64,000 nucleotides of DNA from Incurvaria masculella (taxonomy: Eukaryota > Arthropoda > Insecta > Lepidoptera > Incurvariidae), in contig OX335641.1 in assembly GCA_946894095.1 (NCBI GenBank), positions 18,060,501-18,124,500 on the forward strand, written 5' to 3'. The translations under genes and the position numbers were made by a program. The notes below the pieces were generated by a model. It saw only the letters and a program-made list of their open reading frames with translations. It searched no databases and had not been told where the DNA came from. Of this stretch, positions 56,466 through 64,000 are shown piece after piece (position 1 is the stretch's first letter; the number at the start of each line of letters is the position of its first letter).

Positions 56466-58854
56466 CTGAAATGTAAAAAAAAATATTTGTAAGAGTCAAA
56501 AGTTTTCCATAAGCGCATATCGGGAAAGCAACCTAGTGGGGAATGTGTATGTGTCCAAGGAGACCTAAGCTAAGCTTGAAATTACCTAAGCATATGTTAA
56601 TTTTTGTAGTTTTTAGTCATTTTGGTTGGTAAGTTGTTTTAAATTTCTGAGAGAAAATTCCATAGAGATGGACTTTGACATTTTTTTGACTTTATGGAGA
56701 TGGTACGGAAAAATATACACCAGATACAATTGAAGGTTCTCATTGATTTCATTGATTCCGCGCGTCAGTTTGTAACTTAATTGCAATAACCTGTAGTTTA
56801 ACAACAGGAACTTAATAAATTAAATTAAAAAAATATTAAATAAACACCTCTAAATCCAATATCCAAATTTTTGGCATGTGCTTTTAGCAAATGATCGATT
56901 TTGCAATGTAAGAACGCCTTCGTGCCAGCCTCGTAATCGTTTGTCATTTCAAATAGATTTCAAAAAGATTGTTTTATGTCGGTAACTTACTGTCTTGATA
57001 TTAGCACAAAGCTTCACTTAGAAACTAGGAGTCATTGTTGCTTGCAATAAAAGCAGCTATATTGAATAGGATAGAAAACCAGAACAATTCTTGTTGCCGC
57101 TTTGACCATCATTCATTCCATACGATTGTACCAACCCGGTCGAGATTAACCGGTAGTAAGTAAAGAGGACCTACATGTTAACATGGAATCCGAACTACTA
57201 ACGACGAATCCCTCAGTCAGCTCGTAGGACATGCACGGGAAGAAATGCATTGAGCTCAATTGAATTATTTTTACGTGTCGGAACCCACACAGAACAATCT
57301 TATACACTGTGATAGCATAGAGTACTCTATGGTGATAGTAAAAGCGATTGATAATGGGCAGAGACTTGGGGACAATTTTCAGATGAGCAGGCAGCAGATT
57401 CGGTAGTTATTCCTATGATTACAAGTATCCAAGGATATGCATGTACATTTACGGATATAACAACTTTTCATCTAAAATGATAAAGTATATGCCTGCATCT
57501 TGTACAATAAAAAATATATTAGATAGGGGTTCAATAAAAAAAATCTACTTTGAGCTACAGTTGAAAATATCTTGATCAAAGTTAATGAATAGTACCATGG
57601 TGTGAATTGGTGGTAAATGTCATTGGTATTGCATAAATCATAAAATAAAAGGAGATAAGCTACAGTTGCTGGGTCATTACGTTATCAGTAACAACAGAGC
57701 TATGATAAGAACGGGCTCAAGGAATTGACTGAATGCCATGCTCTCAGCTTACTTTAAATACACTAGTCTTAGAATGACCATGAATAGAACAGAATTTAAT
57801 TGGTATAGGTACCTACTTAATTACACAGAAAAATATGTTAAGGAGAAAAAAATACAAGAACGAGTTTTGATGGTCAGAGACCGATACATATGTAAGATGA
57901 CATTGTATTTTTGGAGTTTACAGATATTATAGATACCTACAATATACCTGACAGTAACCTACCATTTTGTTTCGTAATTGTTTAGTTTCATTTATTTGTG
58001 GAATAAATTATTTCTTCTTAATTTCCTATCTCGTCATTGAACTAGCCGCCAACCCTGATATCTAGGTAGTTCACTCACTAATCTAGATACATTTGTTATA
58101 CAAGAGATTTTTTGCATCTCATTTCAAGAAATGAGATGCAAAAAATCTGCCAATAGAAGCTTCGAGCGAATTACGAGCAGGAACATACTTTAAGCAGCAC
58201 ATGAGCGTGGCGATGCAGCGGAGGAACGGTGCCACCGTAATGGGGACAATTCCCCCTCGGACAGTACCCTCGGAGGAATGTTTTATGTATAATTTTATGG
58301 TTGTACCACTTATAATTGTCATTTAGTTGTTAGTATTTCATCAAACTAAACTTATATTCTTCCTTACATAAAAATATATCTATGCATAATTATCAGTGAA
58401 TGCTATCAATATATTGGAGACACATTAACAGCTGTATATGAAAAAAATATTATTTTAATACATTTGAGATATAATGAGGGATGGAGCATTTGACTACGGA
58501 ACTCTAAAAATGCTTTGCCCCTGAATTTACTTCAGAAACAAGTAAGTTGGTAGATGAATAGTATGTGATGTATGCTGTGATTGTGAAAATGTAATTGTGT
58601 AATTACATAGCGAAACAGAAGGGGAGTTCCATTGCGTACACATGAAAACAAATTAAAAAAAGTATTGATCAGAATTACTTACAGATCCCTATCGCAGAGT
58701 ACCTACATTCAGAGTAGCGCCGATTCAAAGTCTCAACAAACATTCACGATCAGCAAAGTAGTACCTACCTAACAAGGTCGCGCCAATGACACCAACGTCA
58801 TACCGGCAAGAAGCTAAAAAACTGAAACGAATGCATGCTTAACTTACTTACCAT
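55473..58854 (-). CDS. Mdh1: Malate dehydrogenase, cytosolic (whole gene)
   Basis: Joined coding exons 58854-58852 and 56465-55473 on the minus strand, 331 residues, close to the ~333 usual for cytosolic MDH. The enzyme interconverts malate and oxaloacetate with NAD in the cytosol and serves the malate-aspartate shuttle. Seen: the NAD-binding loop TGAAGQI (10-16), NAD-ribose Asp in 'HLLDIAP' (D42), the substrate arginine loop '[12 protein letters not shown]' (91-102; R92, R98), 'NPANTNA' (131-137), and the catalytic pair D159 in 'MTRLDQNRA' (also R162) and H187 in 'WGNHSS'. The cytosolic form is favoured over the mitochondrial by this motif set and the lack of a transit peptide. The reading frame is intact. 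The N-terminus M-P-A-P-I-K follows from splicing the ATG exon to the main exon. Confidence 0.93.
57065..57255 (-). repeat. SINE body fragment
   Basis: Reverse-complement SINE body: 'ttgttgccgctttgaccatc', 'gtaccaacccggtcgagatt', 'aagaggacctacatg' and 'aaatgcattgagctc'. Confidence 0.55.
58105..58148. repeat. Perfect 21-bp inverted repeat with 2-nt loop
   Basis: 'agattttttgcatctcattt' plus c pairs exactly with g plus 'aaatgagatgcaaaaaatct' around 'aa'. Such a perfect palindrome can extrude as a cruciform. No wider element is evident. Confidence 0.85.
58852..58854 (-). CDS. Mdh1: Mdh1 exon 1 (start codon only)
   Basis: ATG followed at once by a consensus donor, GTAAGTAAG. It joins in frame to CCA at 56465. 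No other ATG in or just before exon 2 keeps the conserved 'APIKVVVTG' start, which makes this the best start. The 5'UTR extends upstream (higher coordinates) for an undefined length. Confidence 0.72.
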
Positions 58855-61453
58855 TTTATTTTACACCCGTTACAACAACGATTCGGCTCAAAAAGATTGA
58901 CACTTATGTAACTCAGCTATAATATTGAATTTCACGACTCCGAACGGACAGCAGCCTACCCCTTCACTCACTCACACACAACACAAATCACTGAAAAAAA
59001 CTTCGAACGAAAGTGTTACCTTATGCGCATTACAAAAATAGAATAAACCTAAAGTCATGACAGAAATGTCCTGTTTAGGAATTGTAGCATGTTTACGCCC
59101 TTACGCACTGGTTGGCGCTAATTTCAAGTATGGCAATGCATGCATGCGCCGTAAAGGACTCAGTAAAAAATCATTGGTACTTAAATGTAATAGGTACGAA
59201 TGTCACACGATCAAAGGTGTAACGTAAACCGTTTTTAACCAAATATTAAACGTGAGGTTTTTTTTGTTACTAAAACCCAAACAAACCAGTACGTATTCAA
59301 TATTCTATTTTTCAAACCCATATACTCGTAGAACGTATCTTTGTAAATTTCCCGAAATTCCCGAAATCTGGGAAATATTCACCAAATGGCAAAGCGGTAG
59401 GACGAATGGGCTAGTATGTGTGCGTGTTGCGTAAATCGAGTTGCTAGTTAAAAATAATTTAATGTAAAAAAAAAACATCATTAGATTGTGGAAATTATGC
59501 AATAAGTACAGAGCGCATCAAAAAATATTACCATTATACTCCCACTACTTCCACGGTTGACATACCTATTTACCAAAATAAATCATTTTCTTTCTAAAAA
59601 GTAAAAACAGGCAACATAATATGACTCGTGTTAGTTGCTAGATAGATGTAAATTATAGTTTTGCTGTCTGCTTAGCTAAATTGCTTGGCCTGTAACTATG
59701 ACAGAAATCAATTTGTTTTCTATTTATCTAGTCCCGTAGAGCCAAGTTAAAACGAGAATGAAACCATCCTAGTTCTAGTTGGCATCAAAACAATTGGGTG
59801 ACCGGTTGACCCAGAGTAATCACGAGCCAGAGAATTTCACTCTTCCGCTCCACTAAACTCACCGGTCACCCTGGCACCAAAGGTCTAGGCTATGATGAGC
59901 TCATGAAAATTAAAATAAACCGTAGTCTCCATTAAATGAGCTGTCGTTACACTAGAAATGGAGACAAATTAGGTATTCCTTTCTGCCATCAAGCCGTTGG
60001 CCTTGTAGTAGCAGAATTATAATTAATTTCTCTTTCCGTTTGTAACGAAATGATATTGCATGACAGTAATGCCATGTATTTTCATGTCGTCTAACGACAA
60101 TAGAACCAGATTCGAGATCCCCATCCGTCATAATGACGTTGACCTTGAAGTGTGACATGTGACCATCGATAAAAAGGAAGGAGATGTGGCATCGAGCGCG
60201 CCTAAAATGGGACCCGCTGTCTCCCATTTTAAAAACTTCCAATCCAACTTAAACGTACATGCCACATGCATAAATACTCGCAGACGTATTGGAGGGTTGT
60301 GTAGTTGGGAACTAACTTGACGAACGCTACTTTAGAGCACATTCGCGAGTGGTGGCGATTTTTCGGCTGTGTGGCAAACGATGCGCCGCCGTAATCTTGC
60401 CGCTGTAATCCACGGTAATGAAAAAAGTTATTGTAGGTACATATTATTATATATGCAGGAACAGTTAAGTACCTGTTAACTTCTCATGTTCGCTTCATGA
60501 GTACAAGGGCTGTACTCATGAGTGAAACACGAGTTTGTTAATGTCTGTTTTCTACACTTGCCCCGTCCGAATGCACCTTACCTTCAACTCAAAAGTGTGC
60601 AGTGCGCATAAGAAATGCAATATTGTAGGATATAATAATGAAATACATAATGATTTAAGTCTTCAATTTATCGAATTAGGGCACAAATGCAGTTTAGTCA
60701 TTAAAGCAGTCAGGAGCGGACAAATATCGATGATCGAAATGCAGAGTACGGAAATCCCAGCTCCCAATTCGTCACTCGCCACCAAATTCGCCTACAGTTG
60801 ACAGATCATGCTCCGGTTCCGTGTTCCACCTTGGAGAGGTGGAGCAAAAAGGAGTGATTCTGAGCGATTCCGAACCGTGTTCGGCCGGCACAGCCAAGAT
60901 AAGTACACGGAACTGGCATTGTGTTAGCCAAAACGCTATTTCTTTATTCTTTCTCGCACCGAATGACTCAAAGCACGTTGCCCGAACACAGCCGATGACG
61001 TCATACGTTCACGAGACGCCATTTTGAGCGCCAATCGGACCAGGAAGTAGACCCCCTGACATTCTCACCTGTGTGTCACCGGTAAGCCACAACGCTTTCG
61101 TACTCATGAAATAAAAGCCACGAGTCAACCTAGTGTTGTCCCTTTTTTTAATTATTCTAATTAGAATGTGACGACACTAACATAACATTTGATGTTTGAT
61201 GACGTCAGGCGAGACCGTCTCACTTTCATCTGTGACTAACTCGCTTTCGCATCCTGAATAGATAGGCAGTTGTGAATGTGAACAAGCTTTCGGTAACGAT
61301 AGTTCAAATCGGACCACGGACATAAAATATCCTGGACCTAGTGGAGTTCGGTTTTGGCGGGAATCCGAACAAGTCGAGATTTTTTTGCTATCGAGTTTTT
61401 ATTTGCCAATTCGTTTGTTTGTGGTCTTTCTTCGCGGAAAACCGGTCGAGAAG
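58855..61453. other. Intergenic region between Mdh1 and the LINE
   Basis: The first ~150 bp (58855-59000) should hold the Mdh1 5'UTR and promoter; no TATA box is clear. The rest holds the repeat partner at 60190-60420, a small inverted repeat at 60496-60520 ('catgagtaca' with 'tgtactcatg'), and, from somewhere after about 61030, the LINE's 5'UTR. No gene is supported. Confidence 0.55.
60190..60420. repeat. Dispersed repeat, partner of 16970-17160
   Basis: Shared ordered motifs: 'gggacccgctgtctcc', 'taaacgtaca', 'ttggagggtt', 'acttgacgaacgc', 'gtggcgat'. Non-coding. Confidence 0.4.
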
Positions 61454-62698
61454 ATGAAGGCGAAGAGGAAACGGAAAAAGGAAGACAAGAGGTCTCCAGA
61501 GGAGTCACTTTCGTCCGATTTATCGGACTGTGAAAATTTGGCGGGAAAAGATGATCTTGTGGAACAGGCGGGAACTACTGAGCTCAACATCAACACCACA
61601 GCTACTACATCAAAATTGAATTCACTCGATAAGTACCAACCATTCTTCATTAAAGACTACACCCGTGCATACCCTGAGGATTCGGGAGCACTGGATTTTA
61701 TCGTATTCATAGAAAGCACAGAACCTAACAAGCCGATTGGAGACAGAGATATTATGAGCTTATCAAACTCTTTCAAAAGATACATTAAGGGCATCAAACA
61801 GTTCAAGAGGATAAATCGATACAAAATAGGCGCAATATTTGAAAAACCAGAGCTAGCCAATGCAGCTCTCGGTAACAAAACTTTTTTGGATCAATTCAAG
61901 CTTAAGGCTTCCATACCTGCATCTGCAACTGAAACCACTGGTGTCATCACCTCGGTCCCTACCAACTTATCCAATCATAAAATTTTTACCAACATAACAA
62001 GCACAAAAAAAATTATATCAGTAAGAAGATTCATGCGTAAAGTAAAGAATGAAAATGGTTTCCAACTAGAACCCACTCCTACTATTTCCATTACATTTGC
62101 ATCAAATACTCTACCGGACTATATTGACATGAACTTATGGAGATTTAGAGTGGCTCAATACATACCCCGTTTAAAACAGTGCTTCCGATGCTTGCGCTTT
62201 GGGCACATATCAAAATATTGTAAAAACGGAGAGAGGTGCTCAATATGCAGTTGCGAAGGGCACAATTATAGAAATTGCTCTACGGAGCATGCCAATGCTA
62301 CCTGTTATAATTGTCAAGGTAATCATGTCGCTATATCAGGGTTATGCCCTATAAAAAAGAAGAAAATTGAAGAAAACAAAAATAAAACCAGAAAAGTTCA
62401 ATACAATGAATTATTTAATGAAAAGTCATTCCCTTCCTTACCTACCACTAACACAGATCAAACAGAAAAAAATTATAATACGCAACTAAAATATAACCAA
62501 ATATTACACACGAATAAAGAAAATTCAGTCGACTCTATCCTGAATAATTTGTTAAACTCTGAAAAGGCAATGAACATACTTCTCGAAATGATTGTAAAAG
62601 TTATAACAATGAGCAAAACTGGCGAGGCTCCTATCTCTGCGCAAAACATAAAAAGCGTTATTCACGACTCTATTAGAAAAAATAAACCTGTTATATAA
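61454..62698 (+). CDS. LINE ORF1, gag-like nucleic-acid-binding protein
   Basis: 414 residues from the first ATG in the frame (an earlier TTG start is possible but unlikely). A basic, Ser/Glu-rich N-terminus (KAKRKRKKEDK) comes first. A folded region with 'RRFMRKVKNENGF' follows, and then three zinc knuckles: C243-C246-H251-C256 (CX2CX4HX4C), C262-C265-H270-C275 (same spacing), and C284-C287-H291-C298 (CX2CX3HX6C). A Lys-rich tail ends it. ORF1 proteins of this type bind element RNA and form the ribonucleoprotein. Intact, with no stops. The stop overlaps the ORF2 start. Confidence 0.88.
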   Translation: MKAKRKRKKEDKRSPEESLSSDLSDCENLAGKDDLVEQAGTTELNINTTATTSKLNSLDKYQPFFIKDYTRAYPEDSGALDFIVFIESTEPNKPIGDRDIMSLSNSFKRYIKGIKQFKRINRYKIGAIFEKPELANAALGNKTFLDQFKLKASIPASATETTGVITSVPTNLSNHKIFTNITSTKKIISVRRFMRKVKNENGFQLEPTPTISITFASNTLPDYIDMNLWRFRVAQYIPRLKQCFRCLRFGHISKYCKNGERCSICSCEGHNYRNCSTEHANATCYNCQGNHVAISGLCPIKKKKIEENKNKTRKVQYNELFNEKSFPSLPTTNTDQTEKNYNTQLKYNQILHTNKENSVDSILNNLLNSEKAMNILLEMIVKVITMSKTGEAPISAQNIKSVIHDSIRKNKPVI

Positions 62699-64000
62699 TG
62701 TCTACTTTGAATGTTGTACAATGGAACGCGCAAAGTTTGCTATGTCATCGACATATTCTCACTCAATTTTTATATGAAAATGATATACATATTGCAATAA
62801 TTTCTGAAACTTGGTTAAAACCACAACAACGTTGTAAATTTAGAGGATATCAATTGGAAAGATCTGATTCTGGAAATTCACACAATGGAGTAGCAATATT
62901 AATTCATAATAGTCTAAGCTACACAAAAATTATCACCACAAGTGACAACTCGATACAAAATATAGCTATCAAATTATCTTACAACAACAAATTTGTAACT
63001 ATAGTTAGTTTATACAGTCCCCCGAATTGTACTCCACCTTTCACAAAAAGTAAGTTCGATAGATTAGTAAAAAATATCTCTGAGCCAACGATTATTGCGG
63101 GCGATTTTAATGCTCATCACACTTTTTGGGGATGCAATAACACTGATTCACGTGGAAGGGACATTTTGGAAATAATTGATGACAACAATCTTGTTCTTTT
63201 GAATAACGGTGAAGTGACAACAGTTGGTTCCAGTAGATGGCGGCCAAATGCACTCGATCTCACAATGGTATCTTCTTCTTTAGCATTGTCTTGTAACTGG
63301 ACGGTCCATGATGACCCTCTCGGAAGTTATCACCTGCCAACAATATCAAAAATATTATTAGCCAACAACACATACAACAATCAAGAGACTGCAAACAATT
63401 TTCCAAAGCATCCAAACTTTAGACTCGTAAATTGGAAAATATACTCAGATTTAGTTTCGAGAGAGCTCGAACATTTTAACTTTGATAATCTTAACCCAAT
63501 AGAATCTTATGATTCTTTTTGTAATATTTTAAATGCAGCTATTGAGAAGTCTATACCCAAACGGAAGCATTCATCCACACCTAACTCCACTTTTCGGCAT
63601 TCAAAACCCAAACTTTCTGTTCCCTGGTGGAATGAAAAATGCAGCTCAGCTGTAGAAAATTCCAGGAAAGCATATGCAACATTTAAACTAAATTGTAATG
63701 ACGAAAATTACATAGAATTCAAACGATTGCAAGCACTTAAAAAACTCATTTTAAAAAGAGAAAGAAGCGAAAGCTGGCAAAGGTTATGTGAATCATTTAA
63801 CAGATATACACCCGTTTCTAAAATTTGGAACACTATTAAAAAATTTAATAATACCTACCAAAGTAATAGTCACAACACAAATCATGACTGGATTAATGAT
63901 TTTTTGCAAAAGTATACACCCGATTATGTTGAAAATCAACTACATTCAATCAATAGTTCTGTTCCTAACAATAATGAAAATGAGTACCTTACAAAATATT
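62698..64000 (+). CDS. LINE ORF2, endonuclease/reverse transcriptase, partial
   Basis: Open for 434 codons to the window edge. Starts at the ATG within TAATG. The AP-endonuclease domain shows 'NVVQWNAQSL' (about 5-14), SETWL (36-40, metal-binding E37), 'SLYSPPN' (Y106), GDFNAHH (135-141) and 'DSRGRDILE'. The last catalytic motif, normally SDH, reads S210-Y211-H212 (codon TAT where GAT is expected). After it comes 'VPWWNEKC', the usual linker to the RT domain, which lies beyond 64000. In intact elements this protein nicks the target and reverse-transcribes the RNA. Confidence 0.87.
   Translation, partial: MSTLNVVQWNAQSLLCHRHILTQFLYENDIHIAIISETWLKPQQRCKFRGYQLERSDSGNSHNGVAILIHNSLSYTKIITTSDNSIQNIAIKLSYNNKFVTIVSLYSPPNCTPPFTKSKFDRLVKNISEPTIIAGDFNAHHTFWGCNNTDSRGRDILEIIDDNNLVLLNNGEVTTVGSSRWRPNALDLTMVSSSLALSCNWTVHDDPLGSYHLPTISKILLANNTYNNQETANNFPKHPNFRLVNWKIYSDLVSRELEHFNFDNLNPIESYDSFCNILNAAIEKSIPKRKHSSTPNSTFRHSKPKLSVPWWNEKCSSAVENSRKAYATFKLNCNDENYIEFKRLQALKKLILKRERSESWQRLCESFNRYTPVSKIWNTIKKFNNTYQSNSHNTNHDWINDFLQKYTPDYVENQLHSINSSVPNNNENEYLTKY

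Larger units (their letters stand above)
56466..58851 (-). other. Mdh1 intron 1 (2.4 kb)
   Basis: Phase-0 intron directly after the start codon, donor 'gtaagtaag'. Holds a SINE fragment (57065-57255) and a near-perfect short palindrome (58105-58148). The rest is AT-rich. Confidence 0.8.
61454..64000 (+). mobile_element. Non-LTR retrotransposon (I/Jockey-like), 3' end beyond the window
   Basis: A gag-like ORF1 with zinc knuckles is followed without a gap by an ORF2 that begins with an AP-type endonuclease. Both frames are open. The 5' UTR start is not delimited; 'atcggacca' occurs twice upstream (about 61033 and 61310), a hint of a repeated 5' region. RT motifs and the tail lie past 64000. 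The clade cannot be settled without the RT domain. Confidence 0.85.

Noticed and set aside
60535..61027. Two consecutive open frames (88 and 68 codons)
   Set aside because: No family resemblance and different frames. They may be part of the region upstream of the LINE, but not a supported gene.

Overview
The window looks like chromosomal DNA from a moth or butterfly (Lepidoptera). It is AT-rich and full of transposons. It has GT-AG introns, poly(A) signals, short interspersed repeats of a lepidopteran kind, many miniature inverted-repeat elements, and two recognisable housekeeping-type genes with insect-like proteins. The order is inferred from protein and repeat style; I could not search a database.

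Layout. 1-12.3 kb is intergenic and holds only repeats: tRNA-derived SINE copies, several palindromic MITEs and [15 protein letters not shown]. 12.75-54.26 kb is one plus-strand gene for an ABCG half-transporter of the ABCG1/ABCG4 type. I reconstruct 11 coding exons whose phases all match, giving 663 residues from Walker A to the last membrane helix. Intron 1 is about 28.9 kb. It holds a 2.8 kb DNA transposon inserted into a SINE, and a 7.8 kb composite bounded by long inverted repeats. That composite contains CR1/Jockey-like, Penelope-like and RTE-like retrotransposon debris. A hammerhead-like motif lies just outside it. Intron 3 holds a decayed copy of exon 3.

About 1.2 kb downstream, and convergent with the transporter, is the minus-strand cytosolic malate dehydrogenase gene (55.47-58.85 kb). 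It has two coding exons; the first carries only the start codon. The right end (from 61.45 kb) is a non-LTR retrotransposon on the plus strand with an intact gag-like ORF1 and an ORF2 that runs off the window. The two frames share a TAATG stop-start.

The two host genes are not functionally linked in any obvious way: one is a membrane lipid/sterol-type exporter by family, the other a cytosolic NAD enzyme. I see no coherent new multi-gene system. The most unusual items are the exon-3 pseudo-duplicate, the [19 protein letters not shown] transposon with an exact 8-bp target duplication, the long inverted repeats with 138-bp sub-repeats, the hammerhead-like motif, and the coupled stop-start in the LINE.
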